Source: an uncultured Chitinophaga sp.
GTDB taxonomy: Bacteria; Bacteroidota; Bacteroidia; Chitinophagales; Chitinophagaceae
Assembly (NCBI RefSeq): GCF_902168175.1
Contig: NZ_CABHOU010000095.1
Location: forward strand, 62,001 to 126,000
Length of the DNA stretch: 64,000 bases
Direction: 5' to 3'
A model generated the notes under the pieces. That model had not been told where the DNA came from. It saw nothing but the letters and a program-made list of their open reading frames with translations, and did no database searches. Shown piece by piece: positions 34,785 to 43,160 of this stretch. Positions within the stretch are counted from its first letter, which is position 1, and every line of letters starts with the position of its first letter. Position numbers and translations under genes: made by a program.

Positions 34785-36863
34785 TTATAATTGAGGTAAC
34801 AGAATGCGAACGATGGTGCCGGTTTCTGAGTGTTGTTTTTCCGTTTTATCGATGATTTCAATCTGGATTTCGGTGTTGTACATTTTGTTCAGCAACTCCG
34901 CGCGGTTGAGGCTTATTTCCATGCCAGAGGATTGATGATGTGCCGGCAGTTGGCGTAACGCTTTAGATCGCTCAATACCTATGCCATTGTCTTCTATCAC
35001 ACATTCCAGTACCTCATCTGCGTCCTGGTTAAAGCGGATGGTGAGTTTGCCGGTGGTATGCGCTTCGTTGTTCATGCCGTGTTTCACCGCATTTTCGACA
35101 TATGGCTGCAGCAACATCGCAGGCACTTCCAGTTCACCCGTGGGGATGGATGGATCTATAATGATCTCGTATTCCATTTTAGCTTCAAAACGCATCTTTT
35201 CCAGGCCCAGGTAAGTATTAAGGTAAGTAATTTCATCAGAAAGAGAGATGAAGTTACGACGTGAGAAGTCGAGTGTTTTACGGATCAGGTACGAGAAATC
35301 GGACAGGTATTTTTGCGCGTACTCATAATCGCGCTGCATGACGAACAACTGTATGGAATTAAGACAGTTGAAAATGAAGTGCGGATTGATTTGTGCGCGT
35401 ATTGCTTTTAACTCAATTTCCGACAACTTTTTGCCATACTCTATTTCCAGCTGGATCTTACGCTGTTCTTCCAACTCCTGTTTTTTGCGAAGTATTTCCG
35501 TGGTTTGCTCCTTCACCAGTTCTTCTAACTGCTCGTTGAGTTTACGTTGCAGCTCTTTATTTTTATTCAACTGTTTGATGAGGAGTTCCTGTGTTTTAGT
35601 TTTTTCCTGGTGTACGAGCTTGTTACGATAGCTAAGCCCCGCCGCAAAAAATAACGCCTGTAACAGCACACCCGCTACCAGCATTCCTGCCGGCGTAACC
35701 AGTTCCGGAATAGCGGTAAGTCCAACATCTTCCCGGTTAAACAGGAACGCGCAGAGAGAAAGTATATAAATGGAAATGGACCCGAACAGGAAAAAGCGGA
35801 TCAGCGGATGGTGTTTCGATCGCTGTGCCAGCGCCACCAGTCCAATACCCAGCGGAATAAGCGTAATGTAATAGAAGTACGTATAAATTTTCCCCGGCAA
35901 ATCGTACCAGCCCCTGTAAATGCAATACACCGATAACAACATTAATACCGAAGCGCACCAGGCAGCCCAGCGGAATATTTTTTCCATTAGGGGGTAACGT
36001 TCGCGCAGGCTCAGGAACATGTTGCCGAACAGGAAATACATCACATAAAAGCAAAAGAACAACGCAGGTATGTCCCAGTAATACTTAAGTTTTGGCCAGT
36101 GGTGCGAAAACGAAAGCTGGTATGGTTTTGCATCGAGCCGCAGGCCGAAGTAAAAGATAAGGCCAAGTATATACCCCGCGAAGTACAGCGATGAGCGGTC
36201 GGGCAATTGCGTATAGTTAATGATCGTGATGCTCAGGAACACCAGCAGCATCCCGATAATGATCTGGATGATCAGCGCTTCCTGTTTATAATAGTTAGAT
36301 GTTTCGTGGCGGAAATTGGCGTACTCCAGCGCATCGTACAACACCGGCTGCATTGGGTTTTCGCGGTAGTAATGGTTAATGATGTGCAGGTAATAGGTTT
36401 TGGTTTGCCCGGCTTCTACGAGTATCGGGAAAGCAAAGTGGTCCCAGCGTTCGATGCCGGCTTTGTCCAGCATCAGGCCTGTTTCATTCCGCAGGCTGTA
36501 TTCGCCGCGGTTGTTCGGCTCGTACCAATACATATAGTCGTGCCAGCCGGTGAAAAGCAAGGCGCTGCTATCCCGGCTGCCGTTATTATGTACCGTAAGT
36601 TTAAGCCAAATATCTTTTACTCCGTTGTTGTTGCGTTTGTTGCCATGGAAAACGTTGGTGTCTTCTTTAAAGGGAAGTTGGGCTACTTCGTGTATAGTGT
36701 AGGGGCCGCCTCCTTTGCGTTCGAGCACACCTATCTTGTTGCGCAGGTCTACCCCCTGCAACGGTGTGTCAAAGACAGTAATGAACTTTTCTTCTAAAGT
36801 TGAGCCTGCATATGCCTGAACTGTACAACAGAACAAGAGAAGGGAAAATAATAATCTCGTCAC
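34785..36863 (-). CDS. LytS-like sensor histidine kinase with 7TMR-DISM sensor
   Basis: A 692-residue membrane sensor kinase. Signal peptide, then a periplasmic 7TMR-DISMED2-type sensor (about 25-175), seven transmembrane helices (about 190-400), a coiled coil (about 410-480, rich in K/E/Q), and a His_kinase domain with phospho-acceptor His495 in AQINPHFIFNCLNS, followed by a HATPase domain (VENAVKHGMN, EDNGIGIERSK). 7TMR-DISM sensors in other bacteria bind carbohydrates or other small ligands; the ligand is unknown here. The start is GTG at 36863. First in a two-gene unit with the LytTR regulator; a pterin dehydratase gene ends 20 nt upstream and may belong to the same transcript. Confidence 0.92.
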   Translation of the reverse strand: MTRLLFSLLLFCCTVQAYAGSTLEEKFITVFDTPLQGVDLRNKIGVLERKGGGPYTIHEVAQLPFKEDTNVFHGNKRNNNGVKDIWLKLTVHNNGSRDSSALLFTGWHDYMYWYEPNNRGEYSLRNETGLMLDKAGIERWDHFAFPILVEAGQTKTYYLHIINHYYRENPMQPVLYDALEYANFRHETSNYYKQEALIIQIIIGMLLVFLSITIINYTQLPDRSSLYFAGYILGLIFYFGLRLDAKPYQLSFSHHWPKLKYYWDIPALFFCFYVMYFLFGNMFLSLRERYPLMEKIFRWAAWCASVLMLLSVYCIYRGWYDLPGKIYTYFYYITLIPLGIGLVALAQRSKHHPLIRFFLFGSISIYILSLCAFLFNREDVGLTAIPELVTPAGMLVAGVLLQALFFAAGLSYRNKLVHQEKTKTQELLIKQLNKNKELQRKLNEQLEELVKEQTTEILRKKQELEEQRKIQLEIEYGKKLSEIELKAIRAQINPHFIFNCLNSIQLFVMQRDYEYAQKYLSDFSYLIRKTLDFSRRNFISLSDEITYLNTYLGLEKMRFEAKMEYEIIIDPSIPTGELEVPAMLLQPYVENAVKHGMNNEAHTTGKLTIRFNQDADEVLECVIEDNGIGIERSKALRQLPAHHQSSGMEISLNRAELLNKMYNTEIQIEIIDKTEKQHSETGTIVRILLPQL

Positions 36864-36883
36864 TGATGTGGAATATTTATTGA

Positions 36884-37114
36884 TTACAACAGGCCATCTA
36901 TGGCTTTCGCCAGGCGGTGGTCTTTATCGGTAACGGTATTACCCGCGTCGTGCGTGGAAAGGAATATTTCTACCTTATTATAAACATTGGTCCAATACGG
37001 ATGGTGATCCATCTTTTCGGCTAAAAGCGCCACTTTAGTCATAAAGGCGAATGCTTCTTTAAAATCTTTAAACTGAAAAGAGCGGTAAAGCTGCTGATCT
37101 TTTTCCTGCCACAT
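36884..37114 (-). CDS. phhB: 4a-hydroxytetrahydrobiopterin dehydratase (pterin-4a-carbinolamine dehydratase)
   Basis: A 76-residue cytoplasmic enzyme that regenerates the pterin cofactor of aromatic amino acid hydroxylases. The active-site signature is complete: EKMDHHPYWTNVYNKVEI followed by LSTHDAGNTVTDKD, with the catalytic His pair (HH) and the second His in STHD. The frame is somewhat shorter than many PCDs (95-110 aa) because the N-terminal strand is trimmed, as in Bacteroidota homologues. Phenylalanine hydroxylase is not in the window. It lies 20 nt ahead of the sensor kinase. Confidence 0.9.
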   Translation of the reverse strand: MWQEKDQQLYRSFQFKDFKEAFAFMTKVALLAEKMDHHPYWTNVYNKVEIFLSTHDAGNTVTDKDHRLAKAIDGLL

Positions 37115-37235
37115 AACAAAAATGATTTAGGATTAGATACCAGATAGATAAATTTCGGGGTCGGCGTTCACCTGTTTTGTGTCCTTATGGTTATACTAAA
37201 AAGCCGAACATTCATGCTGACGGCAAAAGTATTAA

Positions 37236-37679
37236 TCAAAAAATTAAATTCATCTTATTCTTAATATCTCTAATATCTAATAAAGATACTAATTGTACCA
37301 TCTCTACATAGCGCAAATGTTCAATTAATTTTTTTATATCGTCCTGCTGATAGTAATTTCCCTTAATTAGCCATATGTAATGGATGTGTTTGAGTTCCGG
37401 CAACAGGAATTCTCCTTTACAGTGATTATTATACAGGTAATGTTCGATGGTTTTGGTGGGCTCCATAAAGTCGAATATCGGGAAATAGAAGGAGCGTGCC
37501 CCTTTCGTGAGCTTTATTTCCAGCGAATTATTCACCCTGAAGTCGTAGTGTAACTGCCTGTTCAATTGCCAGCATAGCTGGTAATCGCGGGCAGCGGAAG
37601 CAATGCCTACGAGAAATGTTTCATCAAAAAAATCTTCTACCAGTTGGTCCTGGTCGAGTTTGAGTTTGAGTACGGACAT
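37236..37679 (-). CDS. IPExxxVDY family protein
   Basis: A 147-residue protein of the Bacteroidota-specific IPExxxVDY family, unknown function. Typical pattern: FLVGIASAARDYQLCWQLNRQL near residue 22, a FPIFDFMEPTKT segment, and the name-giving motif here as LLPELKHIHYIWLIKG, with the first Ile replaced by Leu and VDY by IHY. Soluble, no signal. It is the last gene of the trmB-DUF5522-ATL unit, 3 nt behind the ATL gene. Confidence 0.8.
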   Translation of the reverse strand: MSVLKLKLDQDQLVEDFFDETFLVGIASAARDYQLCWQLNRQLHYDFRVNNSLEIKLTKGARSFYFPIFDFMEPTKTIEHYLYNNHCKGEFLLPELKHIHYIWLIKGNYYQQDDIKKLIEHLRYVEMVQLVSLLDIRDIKNKMNLIF

Positions 37680-37682
37680 TGC

Positions 37683-38126
37683 TTATGCTTTTTTGATTTT
37701 CTTAACTGCTGATGTCGCCGGTTTCTTTTTGTTGCCTGCCGGGTCCCAGAAAACTTTTGAAAAATCCTGTATCGTATCGTCTTTAACCGTAATTCCTTCG
37801 CTTTCGAGTAACTCCTGCATTAGTGTAGGTGTTTCAAAATGATGTTTGCCGCTTAACATGCCGTTCCGGTTTACCACGCGGTGTGCGGGAACAGGCGGTT
37901 TCATATTGCCCGCGCCATTCATGGCCCAGCCTACCATGCGGGCCGACAGGCGTATGCCGGCACATTCTGCAATGGCGCCATACGTGGTGGCGCGGCCCCT
38001 TGGTATCTTTCTTACCAGTTTATACACCGTATCAAAAAAAGAAGGGTTTTCCTTCTCATCTTTCGTTTTGGTTTTGCTCCCGCTCGGTGAGGAGCTGGGC
38101 TTTTTTGTTTTCGGGTACGTTTTCAT
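37683..38126 (-). CDS. Alkyltransferase-like (ATL) protein, MGMT family lacking the active Cys
   Basis: A 147-residue protein of the O6-alkylguanine-DNA alkyltransferase fold. The usual acceptor site PCHR is here PAHRVVNRNG, so it cannot transfer the alkyl group to itself. Such ATL proteins bind alkylated guanine and recruit nucleotide-excision repair. The DNA-binding helix RGRATTYGAIAECAG and RLSARMVGWAMN are intact. A Lys/Ser-rich N-terminal tail (about 30 residues) precedes the domain. The ATG at 38126 is the first usable start and lies inside the DUF5522 gene, giving a 71-nt overlap; there is no later ATG before the domain. Confidence 0.85.
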   Translation of the reverse strand: MKTYPKTKKPSSSPSGSKTKTKDEKENPSFFDTVYKLVRKIPRGRATTYGAIAECAGIRLSARMVGWAMNGAGNMKPPVPAHRVVNRNGMLSGKHHFETPTLMQELLESEGITVKDDTIQDFSKVFWDPAGNKKKPATSAVKKIKKA

Positions 38127-38256
38127 AATCGTACGGACAGTGTTTGCAGCCATTTCCGCAACATCTTCCCCGGTCGAGGTGGAACTTTGCCGTGAGCACC
38201 ATTAATCCTTGCTCGTTATAGTAGAAATCAATCTTCTCGATCAACGGTGTTTTCAT
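38056..38256 (-). CDS. DUF5522 domain-containing small protein
   Basis: A 66-residue protein whose core, YYNEQGLMVLTAKFHLDRGR then CCGNGCKHCPY, is the DUF5522 signature with a four-Cys cluster (CC..C..C) that may bind a metal or be redox-active. It starts 29 nt inside trmB and ends 71 nt inside the ATL gene, so three consecutive genes overlap in different frames. The C-terminal tail (ENKKAQLLTEREQNQNER) is the part that overlaps the ATL start and is presumably unconstrained. Function unknown. Confidence 0.8.
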   Translation of the reverse strand: MKTPLIEKIDFYYNEQGLMVLTAKFHLDRGRCCGNGCKHCPYDYENVPENKKAQLLTEREQNQNER

Positions 38257-38935
38257 CGGGCAATTTTATAGCTCGCCAGTCGATTGGTTGCGAAGGCAGG
38301 GTAAATTTCAGGTAACGGATCGTACGGCGATCGGCCAGGTGCATGCCTTCATAGAAGGTTTGTATTTTAAGCACCGGCGTAATATTTTGCGGGTTTGCGT
38401 ACACATCTCCAATGTCTTCTATCAGCCCGCAGCCTACGGCTTCTATTACGTTCTGCGTAAATTTATAGAGTTCTGCCGAATCTGTTTTTAAATTGATGGT
38501 AGCCCCTGGCACCAGCACTTTCTGGTAAAGTGCGAGGAACTTAGGGTGCGTAAGTCTCTTTTTAGCCTTAGACGCACGTAAAAATGGGTCGGGGAAAGTG
38601 ATCCATATTTCGGCTACTTCGCCCGGCGAAAAATAATCTTCCAGGTGATCGATCTGCGTACGCAAAAACGCCACATTCGCCAGCTTTTCGTCCAGCGCTG
38701 TTTTAGCGCCTCTCCAGATGCGGTTGCCTTTAAGGTCTACCCCTATAAAGTTTCTTTCCGCAAACATGCGGCCAAGTCCCAATGCGTAGTCGCCTTTACC
38801 GCAGGCCAGTTCCAGCGTAACCGGTTGGTTATTACCAAAATGTTCCTGCCATTTTCCTTGCATGCCTTCCGGGTATATCAATACATTCGGGAAGGTTTCT
38901 ATATCTGCAAAACGTTGTAATTTTTTTTGTCCCAT
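38228..38935 (-). CDS. trmB: tRNA (guanine-N7)-methyltransferase
   Basis: A 235-residue SAM-dependent methyltransferase making m7G46 in the tRNA variable loop. SAM-binding motif I is LELACGKGDYALGLGR; IWITFPDPFLRASKAKKRL is the TrmB-specific PDPW-like motif with catalytic Asp, and LKTD follows. The ATG at 38935 begins the typical MGQKKLQRF; a longer frame to 39034 has no family resemblance. A TACTTTTG box ends 6 nt before this ATG, implying a very short leader. It heads the overlapping trmB-DUF5522-ATL-IPExxxVDY unit. Confidence 0.93.
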   Translation of the reverse strand: MGQKKLQRFADIETFPNVLIYPEGMQGKWQEHFGNNQPVTLELACGKGDYALGLGRMFAERNFIGVDLKGNRIWRGAKTALDEKLANVAFLRTQIDHLEDYFSPGEVAEIWITFPDPFLRASKAKKRLTHPKFLALYQKVLVPGATINLKTDSAELYKFTQNVIEAVGCGLIEDIGDVYANPQNITPVLKIQTFYEGMHLADRRTIRYLKFTLPSQPIDWRAIKLPDENTVDRED

Positions 38936-38941
38936 GCCCTG

Positions 38942-38949
38942 CAAAAGTA
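38942..38949 (-). promoter_or_regulatory. -7 box TACTTTTG directly before trmB
   Basis: Exact TAnnTTTG on the minus strand, ending 6 nt upstream of the trmB ATG, so transcription would begin at or within a base or two of the start codon. Confidence 0.45.
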
Positions 38950-39050
38950 AGTAAAAGCCTGCGTTGCTGTTACGTACCTCTGCTCTTTCGTTTCCTTTTT
39001 TAAAAATAGAACTTACTTTTAGGGCGCAAATCATGTGATAAACGCTAATT

Positions 39051-40637
39051 ATGACTGCAAAAACAAACCCCGAACGATCGTCCCTTATCTATGCCAGCAT
39101 TGCTTTTGTGGCGCTTACTTTATTTTTTATCCTCAGTTTTCCGGGCAACCGCAGCGAGGCCGACGATGGTTACCATTACGCTTACCTGGTCCGTAACTCC
39201 GGTTACGCCTACCTGTTTCAGCCACGATACCTGTTTTTCCTGCCTTTGGCAAAAGCGCTTTACCAGCTGTTTGGCGGCCGGATAGATGCTTATTGGCTGA
39301 TGTGCGCCGTGAGCGCCGCCTGCAGTGCGCTCACGCTCATCCTTGCCTTCCGTTTTCAGGAACGCGTACTGAAGCTCGGTCGCAGTGCCAGCCTTTGCGG
39401 ATGTGCGCTGCTGTTATTTGCTTACGGTTACTGGCGTTATTCGGTGGAGGCGGAGGTTTACGCCATCTCCAACCTGTTTTGCATAGGCGTGCTTTATTTA
39501 ATCTTGTCAAAAAGGGAAATGAACCCCTTATTGCTCGCGCTTGTGGCGGGTTTAATCGGGGGATTGGGGGTGCTGGTGTATAAACCGAATGCTATCCCGC
39601 TGTTCTTCTGTTTCCCGTTTGCTTTTTTCCTGCGGAGATACTGGATAGCCGCTTTCGTATATGGAATTGTAGGCGTAGCGGTAGTTATCGGCGGATATTA
39701 TATTGTATACAACGCCCTGTCGCCCCAGCAAACTTACACCGCCTTCCTGATGGACGGCGCCTCGCAGTCGTACGGCTCTATCTTCGTTACTGGTTTTGTA
39801 CTGGTGAGTAATATATTGTCAACCGGGTTCCTTTACGGCATTGATACTGTTGAAACGTTCATCCGCGGACACTTTCCGGCTAATATGATCGTGGAGGAGG
39901 TGTTTGCCGCCAACACGAACGGTTTCTGGAACTATGTGGCCTGCATTACCCTTGTGATAACGGGCATCGTGTTGCTCTGGCTCATTATCAAAGGGCTCAG
40001 GCACTTTACGAAAAGAGGTTTCCGCAGCGAAAACTGGTTATTGGTGCTTTGGATTGTGATATACGGTATGGTATTACTTTACCTCGATCCTAATTCTCCC
40101 GAACCGTGGACCATGCTACTGGTACCTATTGTATTGTTATTCAATTCATGGCTGGTGGCCCCGCTGTTCGAGAAAAAACTGACGTTCCTGCCATGGTTGG
40201 CCGTTGGCCTGCTGGCTTTCCACAACCTGGTGGGCGGTTACCTGCTCATCCGTTCCGAAAAAAGTGACTACATCGTAAACAGGGCTGCGTGGTTGCAAAA
40301 GAATACACAGCCGGGCGACCTGGTACTGTCACTTGGTTCCGGCAGCATGCTGGCGTACATCGTATACAGCACGCCGGCCAGTATCTGTTCGCCGGAGCAG
40401 GTGTTTGATAAATGTATGCAGGAGGCGGAAAAGACCATTGCAGCTGGTCACCGTGTATATATAGCCGACGATATGATCAACCGCGATGAGGCGGTGAAAT
40501 TCCGCGATCCCGAAACGTATGAGAAAACGGCTGTTTTCGTGCAGAAATACAGGCAATATCTCGTATTAATGAATCCGGGTGAGGATGGTATTGGAAAGAT
40601 ATATGAACTGAAATATGGCGGTAAATTGACCGAATAA
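39051..40637 (+). CDS. Multi-pass membrane protein, GT-C/DUF2723-like
   Basis: A 528-residue protein with 10-12 predicted transmembrane helices and a hydrophilic C-terminal region (about 410-528). An early acidic loop FPGNRSEADDGYHYAYLVR, between helices 1 and 2, resembles the catalytic Asp-containing loop of GT-C lipid-linked glycosyltransferases, and YWRYSVEAEVYAISNLF resembles the DUF2723 membrane family. Likely a polyprenyl-sugar-using glycosyltransferase, but the family could also be transport-related. Divergent from trmB with a 115-bp gap; followed by the terminator at 40706. Confidence 0.7.
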   Translation: MTAKTNPERSSLIYASIAFVALTLFFILSFPGNRSEADDGYHYAYLVRNSGYAYLFQPRYLFFLPLAKALYQLFGGRIDAYWLMCAVSAACSALTLILAFRFQERVLKLGRSASLCGCALLLFAYGYWRYSVEAEVYAISNLFCIGVLYLILSKREMNPLLLALVAGLIGGLGVLVYKPNAIPLFFCFPFAFFLRRYWIAAFVYGIVGVAVVIGGYYIVYNALSPQQTYTAFLMDGASQSYGSIFVTGFVLVSNILSTGFLYGIDTVETFIRGHFPANMIVEEVFAANTNGFWNYVACITLVITGIVLLWLIIKGLRHFTKRGFRSENWLLVLWIVIYGMVLLYLDPNSPEPWTMLLVPIVLLFNSWLVAPLFEKKLTFLPWLAVGLLAFHNLVGGYLLIRSEKSDYIVNRAAWLQKNTQPGDLVLSLGSGSMLAYIVYSTPASICSPEQVFDKCMQEAEKTIAAGHRVYIADDMINRDEAVKFRDPETYEKTAVFVQKYRQYLVLMNPGEDGIGKIYELKYGGKLTE

Positions 40638-40705
40638 AGCTATTTTTAGCAATCTCTCCCCGGGCTCGCGACGGAAGTTTGCGGGCCCGGGTGTTTTGGG
40701 GCAAT

Positions 40706-40745
40706 AAAAAAGCGCTCAAAAACTTTCGTTTCTGAGCGCTTTTTT
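40706..40745. terminator. Bidirectional terminator, 3' of the tRNA-like gene
   Basis: 13-bp stem AAAAAAGCGCTCA / TGAGCGCTTTTTT (40706-40718, 40733-40745). It starts 3 nt after the 3' end of the tRNA-like gene on the minus strand and also ends the plus-strand membrane-protein gene. Confidence 0.88.
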
Positions 40746-40747
40746 TG

Positions 40748-40889
40748 CTGTAGGAGAAGGATTCGAACCTCCACGAGGCGGTTAGCCGCAGCACAAATAA
40801 GATTAGTGGTCAACCCATTACGCTGTGTTTATTCCGTGATCCTCACCCCCGAGACAAGAGGGCATGTCTGCCAGTTTCATCATCCCACA
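40748..40889 (-). tRNA. Unusual tRNA-like gene with a giant variable arm (tRNA-Leu-like D arm, anticodon loop TTGTCTC)
   Basis: On the minus strand: acceptor TGTGGGA (40889-40883) pairs over 7 bp with TCCTACA (40755-40749); TG linker; 3-bp D stem ATG/CAT with loop AAACTGGCAGA as in Leu tRNAs; anticodon arm CCCTC-TTGTCTC-GGGGG (apparent anticodon GTC); T arm GGAGG-TTCGAAT-CCTTC. Between the anticodon and T arms lie about 72 nt instead of 10-20, closed by GAGG/CCTC and containing a GCGG-CTAA-CCGC hairpin. Length about 142 nt. Its own terminator follows immediately. CCA is not encoded. It may be a noncanonical tRNA, a decayed class II tRNA or a tRNA-like ncRNA; standard charging as tRNA-Asp is unlikely. 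Confidence 0.6.
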
Positions 40890-41062
40890 AAGTTTACGGG
40901 CTGTATATTTTGCCTTTTGCAAAGCCGTTTACCGTAGTAATATGATGCAAATCTAAAGGGAGGTGGAGTTTTTTGCAAATTTTTTAATAAAAATTTTTGA
41001 AATTTCGAATTTTTTTAAATATTTGCATATAGTTTTAAAACATTCAAAAACACTTTGTCAAA

Positions 41063-41530
41063 ATGAGCCACAATTTGAATATTGACAAACTGGACTTACA
41101 GATCATCAGTGAGATGATGTTCAATGCGGAGATATCTTATGCCGACCTGGGTAAGAAACTGTTTGTTTCCGGGGGCACCATCCATGTTAGGATGAAGAAA
41201 CTGCAAGAGCTGGGTATTGTTAAAGGTACAAAATTACATGTAGATCTGAAAATGATCGGCTATGATGTAATTGCGTTTATCGGCATATACCTCGAAAAGA
41301 GCTCCATGTACGATTCCGTGGCTAAAGAACTGCGAAAAATCCCTGAAATAGTAAGGTTGAACTACACCACCGGCGACTGGAGCATGTTCGCGGAAATTAT
41401 CTGTAAAGACATTTCCGGTTTGCGCCACGTATTGCACGACGAATTGCAGAAGATCAAAGGCATTGAACGCACCGAAACTTTTATTTCCCTGGAAGAAAGC
41501 TTCACCCGTACGATCAACGTAGTAGAATAA
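41063..41530 (+). CDS. Lrp/AsnC family transcriptional regulator
   Basis: A 155-residue DNA-binding protein: N-terminal winged helix-turn-helix (about 8-60, LDLQIISEMMFNAEISYADLGKKLFVSGGTIHVRMKKL) and a C-terminal RAM/AsnC ligand-binding domain (about 70-150, AFIGIYLEKSSMYDSVAKEL...TTGDWSMFAEI). Members sense amino acids and form octamers. The conserved GxxD-like TGDW at the ligand-entry region is present. It is preceded by the divergent tRNA-like gene and lies 84 nt upstream of kynA, so control of tryptophan catabolism is plausible but unproven. Confidence 0.92.
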   Translation: MSHNLNIDKLDLQIISEMMFNAEISYADLGKKLFVSGGTIHVRMKKLQELGIVKGTKLHVDLKMIGYDVIAFIGIYLEKSSMYDSVAKELRKIPEIVRLNYTTGDWSMFAEIICKDISGLRHVLHDELQKIKGIERTETFISLEESFTRTINVVE

Positions 41531-41614
41531 CCCTGTCATGATCCCGTTATGAACTGATTTTACCGGTGGCCCTGCCCACTGGTAAATGTCAGGGTAATTT
41601 CTTATTCTTGCCGC

Positions 41615-42541
41615 ATGGTTACAACAGAAATTGCCGAGAAAATCAAGCGGCTGGAAGAGAAGTATGCCGCCATGGGCCAGGACCTGTCCTCCTACCTGGA
41701 CGGCCTGCTATATGCAGATTATCTTACTTACTGGGACTACATCAGTCTGGATGTGCTGCTTAACCTGCAGCATCCGCGTACGCCAATACCGGACGAGAAC
41801 ATTTTCATTATCTACCACCAGATCACCGAGCTGTATTTTAAGCTCAGTCTCCAGGCGATCGCACAAGTGTGCCTGCCCGACACGGTAGATGAGAAAACGT
41901 TTGAAACCCAGATCAGGCGTGTAAACAACTATTTCCGCAACCTCATCCGGTCGTTCGAGATCATGGTGGATGGGATGGATAAGGACCAGTTCCTGCAGTT
42001 CCGTATGGCGCTGCTGCCTGCCAGCGGTTTCCAGAGCGGCCAGTTCAGGATGATCGAAATTACATCCGCTCCACTTACGCACCTGGTATACGAACCTCAT
42101 CGCGAAGGCCTGGTAGCAAACGATCTTAAAGGGGTGTTGGACAAAATTTACTGGCGTGGCGGCGCAACAGAGCTGGCTACCGGTAAAAAAACACTCACCC
42201 TGCGCCAGTTCGAAGGCAAGTACATGGACCAGTTCCTGAAACTCGCTGCCGAGTACGAAGGCCGCACGGTGGCCGATCGTTATTACTCCCTGCCTGCCGA
42301 TGCCCGGGAGCGTCTGGCCCCGCTGGTAAAGGATTACGACCTGAACATCAACGTTCGCTGGCCGCTTATGCACTACAAGTCTGCTGTACGTTACCTGCAC
42401 AAAAAGCCGGAAGATATAGCCGCCACCGGTGGTACAAACTGGCAGCAATACCTGCCTCCCAAAAACAAGCGCATCCTGTTCTTCCCCCGCGTTTGGAGCG
42501 AAGAGGAAATAGCCAACTGGGGCAAAGTAATTGATATCTAA
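41615..42541 (+). CDS. kynA: Tryptophan 2,3-dioxygenase family protein
   Basis: A 308-residue haem enzyme opening the indole ring of tryptophan to N-formylkynurenine. Family motifs are YADYLTYWDYISLDVLL at the N-terminus, FIIYHQITELYFKL (substrate-side His), FRMALLPASGFQSGQFRMIE, and WPLMHYKSAVRYL, whose His matches the axial haem ligand. Length is as expected. It stands alone, with an Lrp regulator upstream; no kynureninase or formamidase is next to it. A TATTCTTG box (one mismatch to TAnnTTTG) ends 4 nt before the ATG, suggesting a nearly leaderless message. Confidence 0.9.
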   Translation: MVTTEIAEKIKRLEEKYAAMGQDLSSYLDGLLYADYLTYWDYISLDVLLNLQHPRTPIPDENIFIIYHQITELYFKLSLQAIAQVCLPDTVDEKTFETQIRRVNNYFRNLIRSFEIMVDGMDKDQFLQFRMALLPASGFQSGQFRMIEITSAPLTHLVYEPHREGLVANDLKGVLDKIYWRGGATELATGKKTLTLRQFEGKYMDQFLKLAAEYEGRTVADRYYSLPADARERLAPLVKDYDLNINVRWPLMHYKSAVRYLHKKPEDIAATGGTNWQQYLPPKNKRILFFPRVWSEEEIANWGKVIDI

Positions 42542-42727
42542 ACCAACATTACCAACCGTTAAAATAACCTGATTGACAACGGCAGCTTCGCAAGAGGCTG
42601 CCGTTGTTATTTTGTGTCAAACAGCGTGATTACTGCTCATCTGTAGATGGCTCATGGGCAGATTTTGAAACACGCTGTCAAAGCCCGAAAGCCATCTTGT
42701 ATTAAAAAGTAGCGCTGCCGGCGTCTA

Positions 42728-43155
42728 AAGCTCCTCTAACGATGCATAAAGTTCGTCTTGCAATAGCTAAAGCTCGTCTGTCAACGTCTTTTGCTCATCT
42801 GGCGATGCCTATTGTTCATCTGTCAACGTCTTTTGCTCATCTTGCCATGTCTAGATGTCAGCTGGCGGTATCTATTGTTCATCTGGCGATGCGTATTGCT
42901 CATCTGTCAATGTCTTTTGTTCATCTTGCCATGTCTAGATGGCAGCTGGCGGTATCTATTGTTCATCTGGCGATGCCTATTGTTCATCTGTCAACGTCTT
43001 TTGTTCATCTTACCATGTCTAGATGGCAGCTGTCAAGGCCTATTGTTCATCTGGCGGTACCTATTGTTCATCTGTCAACATCCATTGTTCATCTGGCGAT
43101 GCCTGGATGGCAGTGGATATGTCTAGCTGGCAGTGGCGGCGTCCAGATGGACCTT
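42728..43155. repeat. 21-bp tandem repeat array with 84-bp higher-order period, about 20 units
   Basis: Units of the form GTTCATCTGGCGATGCCTATT and GTTCATCTGTCAACGTCTTTT follow each other without gaps. From 42814, four unit types A-B-C-D recur in fixed order: A 42814, 42898, 42982, 43066; B 42835, 42919, 43003; C 42856, 42940, 43024; D 42877, 42961, 43045. This gives an 84-bp higher-order repeat present three times. Because 21 is a multiple of three, several frames stay open, but none has a convincing start or composition. The array ends directly at the stop codon of the convergent SDR gene. Confidence 0.9.
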
Positions 43156-43160
43156 TCAAC

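Noticed and set aside
42728..43155. CRISPR array
   Set aside because: Units are contiguous variants of one sequence with no unique spacers and no cas genes; the same holds for 23916-24235.
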